A model generated the notes under the pieces. The model saw nothing but the letters and a program-made list of their open reading frames with translations. It was not told the origin of the DNA and did not search any database. From an uncultured Tenacibaculum sp. (GTDB lineage: Bacteria > Bacteroidota > Bacteroidia > Flavobacteriales > Flavobacteriaceae): a stretch of 64,000 nucleotides of DNA. The stretch spans positions 124,001 to 188,000 of the forward strand of contig NZ_CANNGG010000005.1 of NCBI RefSeq assembly GCF_947504135.1, written 5' to 3'. Every line of letters begins with the position of its first letter. The stretch's first letter is position 1. Positions 55,215 to 63,570 of this stretch are shown here, in pieces. The position numbers and the translations under genes are program-made.

Positions 55215-55858
55215 AAACTAGAGTAGCCATTGTAGATGATAATATTTTTTTAATAAAAAGCACCAAAGAAAGCCTCTCTTTTTTTGAAGATATAAGCATC
55301 GTATTTACAGCCAACAACGGATTAGAATGCATACAAAAACTTAGCGAAAATAAAAATACTGACCTGATATTAATGGATATTGATATGCCCAAACAAAATG
55401 GCATAGAAGCCACTGCCTTGATAAAACGAAAATATCCGCAAGTAAAAATAATTATGCTTACTGTTTTTGATAATGACGAACAAATTTTTAATGCAATACA
55501 AGCAGGAGCAGATGGTTATTTATTAAAAGACGACGAACCAAAAACTCTTTATAACGCTATCACAAAAACCCTTACTGGTGGCGCTGTTATGACTCCATCT
55601 ATAGCTCTTAAAACACTAAATCTTTTACGCACTCCTTTATCTCTACAAAAGGATGAAGAAGAAAATGTAAAACTAACAAGTAGAGAAATTGAAGTCTTAG
55701 AACAATTAGCAACAGGGTTACCATATACCTCAATAGCTGAAAATTTGTTTATCTCACCATCAACAGTTAGAAAGCATATTGAAAATATATATAAGAAGCT
55801 ACAAGTACACTCAAAGATTGAAGCGATTACCTTAGCAAAGAAGAAACGCTTAATATAA
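55211..55858 (+). CDS. NarL/FixJ-family response regulator paired with the TPR kinase
   Basis: The 215-residue protein has D9/D10 and phosphoacceptor D56 in LILMDIDMPKQNG, LLKDDEPKTL, and a LuxR-type helix-turn-helix (LTSREIEVLEQLATGLPYTS through SPSTVRKHIENIYKKL). It overlaps the kinase gene by ATGA. As the only regulatory pair inside the repeats it may control the island's secreted-protein genes, but no operator is identified. Confidence 0.92.
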   Translation: MKTRVAIVDDNIFLIKSTKESLSFFEDISIVFTANNGLECIQKLSENKNTDLILMDIDMPKQNGIEATALIKRKYPQVKIIMLTVFDNDEQIFNAIQAGADGYLLKDDEPKTLYNAITKTLTGGAVMTPSIALKTLNLLRTPLSLQKDEEENVKLTSREIEVLEQLATGLPYTSIAENLFISPSTVRKHIENIYKKLQVHSKIEAITLAKKKRLI

Positions 55859-56075
55859 AACTTTAATCTATAGCAATATTTATAGGCTTAAGATTCATTA
55901 CAAACTAATGCTTATCTTAATTTCACAATCCTTAATTTATATAAGAAAAATAGATGTTTTACATAAATTGCAACAATTACATACTTACATAATATTTAAA
56001 ACGCCCGCAACATTTTAAAGATTATATAAAGTAAAATGAAAGTAAATAAAAAACCGAGATAAAATTAATCTTCTG
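55859..56075. other. Non-coding stretch before the right repeat
   Basis: This AT-rich gap between the regulator and the right direct repeat shows stops in all frames. It has no terminator with a clear T tract and no copy of the tRNA 3' end that could mark an attachment site. Confidence 0.45.
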
Positions 56076-56518
56076 AAAAACAAACACTTCCCTTACAAAC
56101 ATCAATAAAACTAACATTATTAGAAACCTCCTTTGCTTATCGGCACCCCCTAACCACTACCAAAAAACTAAAGGAAAATAGTTTTTGCAGGTAACTCAAC
56201 GATAATATTATTCCTCCTTTTTTGATTGATTACTTTTAAATCCAATTCTCCTTCTTGACTCTTGATCTTTTTTTTCTAATTCTGCCTCTAATCTTTTATA
56301 CCTACTTATATCTTTAATAGTTACAACAACTGCTGCTATGTTGTTTTCATTATCTATTATAGGCCTTCCACTCAGTAAAACTCTCCTAATAGCATTCGTC
56401 TCTTTATTCAATAACAATACATCAATATCGTTGGTAATTTTACCTAGCAATGCCAATTCTGCAGATAAATTTTGTGCTGGAAAAACTTTTCCATCATATG
56501 GATTTAACACCTTAAAAT
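56076..56518. repeat. Right ~440-bp direct repeat of the island
   Basis: It matches 40645-41085 in the same orientation. It includes 132 bases of 3' flank plus the last ~310 bases of the intact PAS gene. The flank is conserved more strongly than the coding part. Confidence 0.9.
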
Positions 56519-57650
56519 GATCTGAAAAATCAATTGATATTTGGGAATCATCTTCAATACCAAAAAGCTCATTTGCAACCTCATTAGCCAATATAACTTG
56601 CTTATCAGTGTTTGCTACCAAAACCCCGTCACTAATGTTTTCTATAATCATATTCAACTTTTGCTGGTTCTCATACAAATCATTCATTCTTCTTTCATTC
56701 TCTTCTTGCAACAACAGCTCTTTGGTAATATCTCTAACTACAGCATATAATGTTCCAGTAGCCGTATCAGAAGTAGCATTCCATGACAACCATTTAATAC
56801 TTTGATCCTTACATATCCATCGACTTTGAAAACTCACCAAAGTTGCTCCTTCTTCTAATTTGTTAATTGCCTCCTTTGTTTTTTCCAGATCCTCAGGAAA
56901 AATATAAGTAGCAAATGGAGTATTCAAAAGTTCTTCTTTTGTATATCCTAAAAGATTGCTTAACGAAGGATTGACTCTTAAAAATTTTTCACTGGTAGCA
57001 ATTACTAAACTATCTGTAGAGATATTGAAGAAGGTATCGGCTGTCTTTTGCGACTCCATAATCATTTTCCTTTCTGTAATATCTGTTGATATACTTCCTA
57101 TAGCATACACTCTGTTAGAGATATCAAACAAAGGAAACTTTACTGATAAATACGTATGCTCTCCATCAGACTGTTTAATTACCTCTTCTACTTGAATTTC
57201 TCTTCCCAACTTCATTGCCTCTAAATCGGCATCAAGATATTTATCAGCTAATTCTTCTGGTAAAATATCATGATCGGTTTTTCCTATTAAATCTTTATCA
57301 TAGGCTTCAAAAATTGATTGATACTTCTTATTTACCAACATATACTCGCCGTTTATTTTCTTTACGGAAATTGCATTGGTAGTATTCTCTATTATCGAGT
57401 GCAGTAATTTTTGACTTTTTAACAATTCTTCTTCCGATTTCTTTTTTGCTTTAAGCTGTGTTCTTAAAATAAAAAACACAGTTGTTAACATCCCTAAAAT
57501 AACAACGATTAGCCCCAATGAAATCCAATTCCACCAAACATCACTAGTATTAAAATTTATTTGTTTCAAATAAATAATACCTAACGCTACAACCATGCTA
57601 CTATTTATAATATAGCCATACAAATTCTTTCTTTCCATTGAGGTTTTCAT
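56208..57650 (-). CDS. Membrane protein with three PAS domains and no output domain
   Basis: The 480-residue protein has two TM helices near the N-terminus (about residues 15-30 and 42-64). PAS1 covers ~80-195 (IIENTTNAISVKKINGEYML, closing SISTDITERK). PAS2 covers ~205-315 (FLRVNPSLSNLLGYTKEELL, closing AVVRDITKE). PAS3 covers ~330-450 (IIENISDGVLVANTDKQVIL, closing TIKDISRYKRLEAELE). It ends after a short helix, where a histidine kinase or GGDEF domain would normally follow. None is present, so it is either a regulator acting through partners or a truncated kinase. Its 3' end is duplicated at 40775. Confidence 0.85.
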   Translation of the reverse strand: MKTSMERKNLYGYIINSSMVVALGIIYLKQINFNTSDVWWNWISLGLIVVILGMLTTVFFILRTQLKAKKKSEEELLKSQKLLHSIIENTTNAISVKKINGEYMLVNKKYQSIFEAYDKDLIGKTDHDILPEELADKYLDADLEAMKLGREIQVEEVIKQSDGEHTYLSVKFPLFDISNRVYAIGSISTDITERKMIMESQKTADTFFNISTDSLVIATSEKFLRVNPSLSNLLGYTKEELLNTPFATYIFPEDLEKTKEAINKLEEGATLVSFQSRWICKDQSIKWLSWNATSDTATGTLYAVVRDITKELLLQEENERRMNDLYENQQKLNMIIENISDGVLVANTDKQVILANEVANELFGIEDDSQISIDFSDHFKVLNPYDGKVFPAQNLSAELALLGKITNDIDVLLLNKETNAIRRVLLSGRPIIDNENNIAAVVVTIKDISRYKRLEAELEKKDQESRRRIGFKSNQSKKEE

Positions 57651-57793
57651 CTATACACGATATTTAATACACTAATATATTGAAATTTAAAAACATAAAA
57701 ATGCTAATCATCATTTAAAACATCTTAAACCGATATTTTTTAATCAAAAAACAATACTTGTCCTTTTTTCAAATCACTCAAAAAAGTCTATTT

Positions 57794-57824
57794 TTTGAAA
57801 ACCCCTTTTTAATAATTATCTTTG
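57794..57824 (+). promoter_or_regulatory. Consensus promoter of the porin-BCCT-Usp operon
   Basis: TTTG (57794-57797) and TATCTTTG (57817-57824) are spaced by exactly 19 bases. The transcript would have a leader of about 200 bases before the porin gene at 58032. Confidence 0.78.
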
Positions 57825-57830
57825 CTGCCT

Positions 57831-57932
57831 ATGATAAAAAAACTAAAAGACAAAAAGAACAAAAGAATTTTCAGCTTTAACTTTTTGGTTTTCAGAAATC
57901 AATCCAACAAATTCATCCCTCCTTCTGAATAA
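57831..57932 (+). CDS. 33-codon leader ORF upstream of the porin operon
   Basis: An ATG seven bases after the -7 box opens a short frame: MIKKLKDKKNKRIFSFNFLV and so on, ending PPSE at 57930-57932. The peptide is strongly basic at the start and aromatic in the middle. Its position directly behind a consensus promoter and before a hairpin suggests a leader peptide or small protein. Chance occurrence cannot be excluded for so short a frame. Confidence 0.4.
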   Translation: MIKKLKDKKNKRIFSFNFLVFRNQSNKFIPPSE

Positions 57933-57955
57933 AAATCCCTTTTTATCAAGCTAAA

Positions 57956-57975
57956 AAGAGTTTCCCTTAACTCTT
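57956..57975 (+). promoter_or_regulatory. Leader hairpin before the porin gene
   Basis: AAGAGTT/AACTCTT (57956-57962 with 57969-57975) with a six-base loop lies 24 bases after the leader ORF stop and 56 bases before the porin ATG. No T tract follows, so attenuation by termination is not evident. Confidence 0.4.
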
Positions 57976-58031
57976 AAACATGAAAATGTACTTTTTACAA
58001 GCACACTTTCTTCACATTTATTATTACAACA

Positions 58032-59189
58032 ATGAATTTCTCAAAAAAAAGCCTAGTCTTAGTCGCTTTTTCTTTTGTTACAGCTATGTTTTCACAAGAA
58101 AAACCTAAGGTTAAAATTGGCGGGGCATTACGATTTAACTATAATCTATCTTCTTGGAAAGATGGACAAAAAAAGCGTGGAGGCGATTTCGGTTTCGATG
58201 TCTTCAGGATTAATGCTAAAGCTAAATACAAAGGAATAAAACTTAATGCCGAGTATCGTTTTTACTCGCAAAGTTTTGGAGGTAGCATGCTTAAACAAGG
58301 TTGGTTAGGATATGACTTTAACGAAAAAGACAATATTCAATTAGGATTAACACAAGTACCCTTCGGTAATACTCAGTACAACTCTCATAGTTGGTTTTTT
58401 GGCATCAACTATTATTTAGGTTTAGAAGACGACCATGATATGGGAGTGAAATTCACCCATAAAGGGAAAAAATGGGAATACGCCTTGGCCTTTTTTAAAA
58501 ATGCTGAGGAACTTAATTTTGGAAGCAACTCTGATGTTTCCGACAGCCGATACTCATACGATGTTGCCTCAATAGACATTGATGGTGATGGAAACCTAGA
58601 TTTAAGATATAAAGAAACAAATCAATTAAACGGTAAGGTAAATTATCACTTCGGAAACAAAAACACACAACACAAAATAGGTTTTTCCGCACAATATGGT
58701 GGTCTCTATAATTTAGACACTGAAGATACTTCTAGTCATTATGCCTTTGCCTTACACTACCTACTAAACGCAAAAAATTTTGATGCTAAAGCGCAAGTAT
58801 CTAAATACAAATACAACACAAAAAATACTACTTATAAAGATCTTATAGCCTTAACTGCTTATGGAGCTCCTTACCTTACTGCAACAGAAGCAACAACATA
58901 TACTTTAGGCGCTGCATATACCTTCCCTGTAAAATGGAAACCTATTTCTAGCATACAAGTTTATAATGACTTTGGTTATATGGATAAAACAGCTGAGAAT
59001 TTTGAAGACAGTATTATGAATGTTTTTGGATTCTTGGTAACAGCTGGTAATGTTTATACTTATGTAGACTTTGCCGCAGGAAAAGATCATCCTTGGTTAG
59101 GCCCTGTATGGACAAATGCTTTAGCAAACGGAACACCTAATGCTGACTGGGACATGAGATTTAACATAAACATCGGATATTATTTTTAA
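58032..59189 (+). CDS. Outer-membrane porin-like beta barrel
   Basis: The 385-residue protein has a signal peptide (cleavage near TAMFSQ). The barrel comprises alternating strands: KIGGALRFNYNLSSW, LNAEYRFYSQSFGG, VFRINAKAKYKGIK, and a C-terminal FNINIGYYF with the terminal Phe typical of outer-membrane insertion. The pattern resembles phosphate-selective or general porins of the OprP/O type in Bacteroidota. It is the first gene of an operon with a BCCT transporter (four-base gap), so it probably lets the same osmolyte cross the outer membrane. Confidence 0.82.
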   Translation: MNFSKKSLVLVAFSFVTAMFSQEKPKVKIGGALRFNYNLSSWKDGQKKRGGDFGFDVFRINAKAKYKGIKLNAEYRFYSQSFGGSMLKQGWLGYDFNEKDNIQLGLTQVPFGNTQYNSHSWFFGINYYLGLEDDHDMGVKFTHKGKKWEYALAFFKNAEELNFGSNSDVSDSRYSYDVASIDIDGDGNLDLRYKETNQLNGKVNYHFGNKNTQHKIGFSAQYGGLYNLDTEDTSSHYAFALHYLLNAKNFDAKAQVSKYKYNTKNTTYKDLIALTAYGAPYLTATEATTYTLGAAYTFPVKWKPISSIQVYNDFGYMDKTAENFEDSIMNVFGFLVTAGNVYTYVDFAAGKDHPWLGPVWTNALANGTPNADWDMRFNINIGYYF

Positions 59190-59193
59190 TTAT

Positions 59194-60834
59194 ATGAACG
59201 AGACAAATCATCAACAAATGAAGAAAGCTAAAAAAATAATTAGAAGTGACGAGAGGAAATCGATTTTTGGACTTGAAGTTAACGGTCCTGTATTCTTCAC
59301 TTCTTCAATAGTAATAATACTAAGTGTAGCTTTAACGTTACTCTTTAAAGAAAGAGCTCAATCCTATTTTGATACAGCACAAAATTTTATAGCAAATAAA
59401 ACTGGTTGGCTATTCATTTTAGCTGTAAACATTTTTGTTGCTTTTATGCTCTACTTAGCTTTTAGTAAATACGGAAGCTTACGTATTGGTGGAGCTAAAG
59501 CAAAACCAGAATTTTCAACTACTTCTTGGTTTTCTATGCTCTTTAGTGCTGGTATGGGTATTGGGCTACTTTTTTGGAGTATTGCCGAACCTGTTTATCA
59601 TTTTTCTTCGCCTCCTTTAGCCGATCCAAACACAGCTGCTGCTGCTAAAGAAGCCATGAATGTTACTTTTTTACACTGGGGATTGCATGCTTGGGGTATT
59701 TATGCATTAGTAGGCTTATCCTTAGCTTATTTTACATACTCTAGGGGGCTTCCTTTAACTATTCGTTCAGTATTTTATCCTTTTTTAGGGGATAGAATTC
59801 ATGGTAGAATTGGTGATATTATAGATATTTTTGCTGTTTTAGCTACTGTTTTTGGTTTAGCAACTTCATTAGGGTTAGGTGTTAAACAAGTAGCTGCTGG
59901 TTTAGAGCACGTTTTTGGTTTAGATTCAGGAATTTCATTACAAATATGGCTAATTGTCGGAATCACACTAATCGCCACCATATCAGTAATTTCAGGAGTT
60001 GATAAGGGAGTAAAGTTTTTAAGTGAAATGAACATGCGTATTGCAGTATTATTATTACTTGCCGTAGTAATTTTAGGTCCCACTATTTTCATCTTAAAAT
60101 CGTTTGTACAAAATACTGGTAGTTATGTAAACGACTTAATCAATCTTTCTACTTGGGCTGAAGCCTATACAGGAACAGAATGGCAAAACTCATGGACTAT
60201 TTTTTATTGGGGATGGTGGATAGCTTGGTCTCCTTTTGTAGGTATGTTTATCGCACGTGTTTCTAAAGGAAGGACTATTAGAGAGTTTATTCTTGGAGTA
60301 TTAATCGTCCCTACATTAATTACCTTGTTTTGGATTACTGCTTTCGGAGCAACCTCATTACACGAAATTTTAGGAGGAGACCCCACTATTGCAGAGGGTG
60401 TGAATGACAATGTTGCAACTGCTCTTTTTGTGTTTTTAGAAGGCTTTCCTTTTTCAATGGCGTTAAATATAATAGCAATTTTGCTCATCGCTAGTTTCTT
60501 TGTTACCTCATCAGATTCTGGTTCTTTAGTCGTTGATAGTTTAACCTCTGGAGGAAAAATTGACGCTCCTGTAGGGCAACGAATATTTTGGGCACTTGCA
60601 GAAGGTGCTGTGGCTGCTGTTTTATTATTAGGAGGAGGTTTAAAAGCTTTACAAACTGCTTCTATTGCAACCGGACTTCCTTTTACCTTACTTTTGCTAC
60701 TCATGTGTTATTCTCTTTACAAAGGATTAAAAGAAGACTACAAAGAACATATAAAACGTCTAAACCAAAAAGAAAAGGAAGAATACCAGGAAACTGTGAA
60801 AAGATTAATAGATTCGAAAAAACAAAAATCTTAA
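59194..60834 (+). CDS. BCCT-family betaine/choline/carnitine transporter
   Basis: The 546-residue protein has 12 TM helices. The glycine stretch GMGIGLLFWSIAEPVYHF is typical of the family, and WGWWIAWSPFVGMFIARVS is the substrate-binding TM8 tryptophan box. The cytoplasmic N- and C-termini are charged, the latter ending in a Lys/Glu-rich helix (LKEDYKEHIKRLNQKEKEEY). BCCT proteins import glycine betaine and related compatible solutes with Na+ or H+. The neighbours (porin before, Usp after) point to osmotic or general stress adaptation. Exact substrate is not determined. Confidence 0.94.
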   Translation: MNETNHQQMKKAKKIIRSDERKSIFGLEVNGPVFFTSSIVIILSVALTLLFKERAQSYFDTAQNFIANKTGWLFILAVNIFVAFMLYLAFSKYGSLRIGGAKAKPEFSTTSWFSMLFSAGMGIGLLFWSIAEPVYHFSSPPLADPNTAAAAKEAMNVTFLHWGLHAWGIYALVGLSLAYFTYSRGLPLTIRSVFYPFLGDRIHGRIGDIIDIFAVLATVFGLATSLGLGVKQVAAGLEHVFGLDSGISLQIWLIVGITLIATISVISGVDKGVKFLSEMNMRIAVLLLLAVVILGPTIFILKSFVQNTGSYVNDLINLSTWAEAYTGTEWQNSWTIFYWGWWIAWSPFVGMFIARVSKGRTIREFILGVLIVPTLITLFWITAFGATSLHEILGGDPTIAEGVNDNVATALFVFLEGFPFSMALNIIAILLIASFFVTSSDSGSLVVDSLTSGGKIDAPVGQRIFWALAEGAVAAVLLLGGGLKALQTASIATGLPFTLLLLLMCYSLYKGLKEDYKEHIKRLNQKEKEEYQETVKRLIDSKKQKS

Positions 60835-60837
60835 ATT

Positions 60838-61704
60838 ATGAAAATTAAAAATATACTAGTTGCCTTAGATCTTTCCGAACTAGATGTTACACTTATTAAG
60901 TATTGTAGCATGCTTGCAAAAAACCATGAAACAGAGAATGTATATTTTATTCATAATGTAAAAAAATATGAAATAAGCAACTTATTCTCTGAACAGTTAG
61001 AAAACATTAATATTGAAGAAATTATTGAAGAAGAACTTGAAAGTAGCATAAGTAAACATTTTAATGCCGACTGCAACTATGAATTATTAGTTTCTGATGA
61101 TGCTTATACAGAAAGTTTAATCAGTTATGTTGCCAATAAATATCATGCTGATTTAATTATTCTAGGTAATAAAAACACCTATAAAGGTTCTGGTTCTGTT
61201 TCAGGAAAGTTATTACGAATGGCAAAATGCAATATTCTTTCTATTCCTAAGGAAGCAAACCTAAATCCAGAAAACCTTATGGTTGCTACTGATTTTTCAT
61301 CAGCCTCACTAAAAGCATTTCATACCGCTTCAGACATGAGTTCAAAACAAAAATCTACGTTAAAAGCGCTGAATGTTTTTAAAATACCTCAGCTATTTTT
61401 TCCTTACATAAAAGTTGATAAAGCTCGAGAAAAAGTAGAAAAACACGTTGATTCACAGTTTGAAAAATTACTTCAAAAAACAAAAGCTAAACATATAGAA
61501 ACTCTTAAAGCTTCTGCAGGTGATGACAGTATTCCTGAAAAAATTAGAACTATTGCCGAAAAAGATAAAACAGACATTTTATTCGTTGCTGACAAAGGAC
61601 ATAACAACTTTACTTCTCTTTTAGTAGGAAGTGTTACTGAAGAATTGTTTACACAAGATTTACACGTACCTCTATGGGTAGTTAAACGTTATATCACCTC
61701 ATAA
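60838..61704 (+). CDS. Tandem universal stress protein
   Basis: The 288-residue product contains two UspA domains. Domain 1 (about 1-140) starts KNILVALDLSELDVTLIKYC and has ADLIILGNKNTYKGSGSVSG. Domain 2 (about 145-288) has NLMVATDFSSASLKAFHTA and ends TEELFTQDLHVPLWVVK. The ATP-binding G-x2-G-x9-G-S pattern is only partly kept in both, so nucleotide binding is uncertain. It starts three bases after the BCCT gene and ends the operon before a strong terminator. Similar Usp partners occur behind BCCT and ion transporters. Confidence 0.9.
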   Translation: MKIKNILVALDLSELDVTLIKYCSMLAKNHETENVYFIHNVKKYEISNLFSEQLENINIEEIIEEELESSISKHFNADCNYELLVSDDAYTESLISYVANKYHADLIILGNKNTYKGSGSVSGKLLRMAKCNILSIPKEANLNPENLMVATDFSSASLKAFHTASDMSSKQKSTLKALNVFKIPQLFFPYIKVDKAREKVEKHVDSQFEKLLQKTKAKHIETLKASAGDDSIPEKIRTIAEKDKTDILFVADKGHNNFTSLLVGSVTEELFTQDLHVPLWVVKRYITS

Positions 61705-61710
61705 AACAAA

Positions 61711-61745
61711 AAAAAACGGAGCTAATTATTAGCTCCGTTTTTTTA
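61711..61745. terminator. Bidirectional terminator between Usp gene and the opposite-strand gene
   Basis: A 14-bp stem (core CGGAGCTAA/TTAGCTCCG, loop 61726-61728) with A and T runs. It ends the porin-BCCT-Usp operon and also abuts the full-length stop of the minus-strand gene at 61746. Confidence 0.92.
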
Positions 61746-62154
61746 TTACTCAATTCTTTTTTTCTCTAATTTTGCGATTTCTTTCACAGTATTAAAAAGA
61801 GTTTCTTTTAAGAACTCACTTACTTCAATAATTAATCTTCGATGTTCATTTTTATAAACTTCTTCGATCTACTCCATCTATCATTACTTCTAACCCTCTT
61901 TCATGAGCCTCTACAAGCTTAATTAAATCGTCCGTTTTTTTTCTAGATTTCCCTAACTCTTCAACTATTTTAGTTGTTCCCTTAAATTGATCAGGAGCTA
62001 TTAATTCAAAAATATACTTTCTAATTAAATCTTCAAAAAAGAGTTGTTCATCTTTCAAAAAAGAAAGTTCAGACAGCCATTGTTTTGAGGTTGAATGCAT
62101 ATCTTCTGCACTCAACCATTCAACATATTTTACATATGTGTTTGTTGTTTTCAT
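61746..62154 (-). pseudogene. Unknown small helical protein gene with a one-base frameshift
   Basis: The frame from 62154 encodes 100 residues (MKTTNTYVKYVEWLSAEDMH, then VEELGKSRKKTDDLIKLVEA) and stops at 61852. Skipping one base at about 61866 continues the reading as EEVYKNEHRRLIIEVSEFLK to a stop at 61746-61748, directly at the terminator. The continuation is helical and charged like the first part, so the intact protein would be about 135 residues. No family is recognised. It could be a real mutation or a sequencing error. Confidence 0.6.
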
Positions 62155-62185
62155 TGAGCTAGCTTTTACGATTAAACATTTCGTT

Positions 62186-63562
62186 TTATATCATTAACTC
62201 TTTTATAGCATGTAATTTTGGAATACAAACATTCCAATTTTTCTCTTTTTGTATTTTCACCCTAAAAACATCTAAAGCTGTTTGTTCTCCATGAATAAGA
62301 AACACTTCTTCTGGTATGTTTTTTATCTCACTTAACCAATCTAACAAGTCTTGCTGATCTGCATGAGCAGATAAACTTTCTATACTTTTAACTCTTGCCT
62401 TTACAGGAAAATATCGTCCAAAGAACTTTATTTCATGACATCCTTCTTGTAATTGTCTTCCTCTAGTTCCTTCTGCCTGATACCCAACCAACAGAATCGT
62501 CGTAGTAGGATCATCAATCATTTGTTGTAAGTAAGTTAAAACCCTACCACCAGTTACCATACCGCTTCCTGCAATTATTATTTTAGATCTCGGAACATCA
62601 ATAGTTTCCCAAGTTTCTCTATACGATTCTAAAATAGTAACGTGATTACACATAGCTACATATTCATCCATCGATAATTTATGCCATTGCGGATATCGTT
62701 TAAAAACCTCTAAAACATTATTCCCCATCGGGCTATCTACAAAAATGGGAATGTTTGGGATTTTATTTTTCTTATACAACTTCCATAAAACATACATTAA
62801 CATTTGCAAACGCTCAACAGCAAAACTAGGAATGATTAAATTTCCTTTTTGCACGATGGTTTTTTTAATCGTTTCTGATAAAATTTCTTCTATATCTTCT
62901 GTAGGATGCAGTTTATGACCATATGTACTTTCTAAAAAAAGATAATCTGCCCACTCAGGTTTTTTGGGTTTTTCTAACAAATAATCATTTTGCCTTCCAA
63001 TATCTCCAGAAAACACAAATCGCTTTTTGTTGATATTTAATTCTATGAAAGTAGCCCCAATGATATGTCCGTTGTATTGAAATCTATATGATATTTCATC
63101 TGAAAAAGAAATCCATTCTCCTTCCTCTACAGCTTCAAATAAGGTTATTGTTTTTTCAGCTTCAGCAATTGTATAAAAAGGAAGTACAGGATTATGTTTA
63201 CTATAATGTTCTAGAGCTGCTTTTTCTGCTTCTTCCTCGTGAATCTTTGCGCTATCTTCTAAAATAATTCCTGCAATCGCTAAAGTAGGGGCTGTTCCAA
63301 CAATCCTTCCTCTAAATCCTTGTTTGTACAACCTAGGTAAAAACCCTACATGATCTAGATGCCCGTGTGTTAATAGTACTATATCGATTTGGTTTACATC
63401 TACAGGAAGTTCTTTCCAATTTAACTCTCTAAGCTCTTTGAGTCCTTGAAACATACCGCAATCAATCAAAATTTTCTTACCGTACGCTTCGAGCAAAAAC
63501 TTTGATCCTGTAACTGTACCTGCTGCTCCTAAAAAATGAACTTTAGCAAAATTAAGCATCAT
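62186..63562 (-). CDS. Beta-CASP metallo-beta-lactamase-fold hydrolase (RNase-like)
   Basis: The 458-residue enzyme has the MBL motifs LLTHGHLDHVGFLPRL (HxHxDH), a histidine in YNGHIIGATFIEL, and SGDIGR. A beta-CASP insertion follows (DSPMGNNVLEVF, SGMVTGGRVLTYLQ), with SLSAHADQQDLLDWL and the closing FLIHGE. This is the CPSF73/archaeal-like RNA-processing branch. RNA cleavage is the family activity. The second codon is also Met, so the start may be three bases later. It lies eight bases after the partial gene at the window edge and is probably cotranscribed with it. Confidence 0.92.
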   Translation of the reverse strand: MMLNFAKVHFLGAAGTVTGSKFLLEAYGKKILIDCGMFQGLKELRELNWKELPVDVNQIDIVLLTHGHLDHVGFLPRLYKQGFRGRIVGTAPTLAIAGIILEDSAKIHEEEAEKAALEHYSKHNPVLPFYTIAEAEKTITLFEAVEEGEWISFSDEISYRFQYNGHIIGATFIELNINKKRFVFSGDIGRQNDYLLEKPKKPEWADYLFLESTYGHKLHPTEDIEEILSETIKKTIVQKGNLIIPSFAVERLQMLMYVLWKLYKKNKIPNIPIFVDSPMGNNVLEVFKRYPQWHKLSMDEYVAMCNHVTILESYRETWETIDVPRSKIIIAGSGMVTGGRVLTYLQQMIDDPTTTILLVGYQAEGTRGRQLQEGCHEIKFFGRYFPVKARVKSIESLSAHADQQDLLDWLSEIKNIPEEVFLIHGEQTALDVFRVKIQKEKNWNVCIPKLHAIKELMI

Positions 63563-63570
63563 TACTTGTT

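Noticed and set aside
40522..56075. Integrase-mediated island with att sites at the tRNA
   Set aside because: No integrase gene and no duplicate of the tRNA 3' end was found at the right border; the flanking repeats derive from the PAS gene instead.
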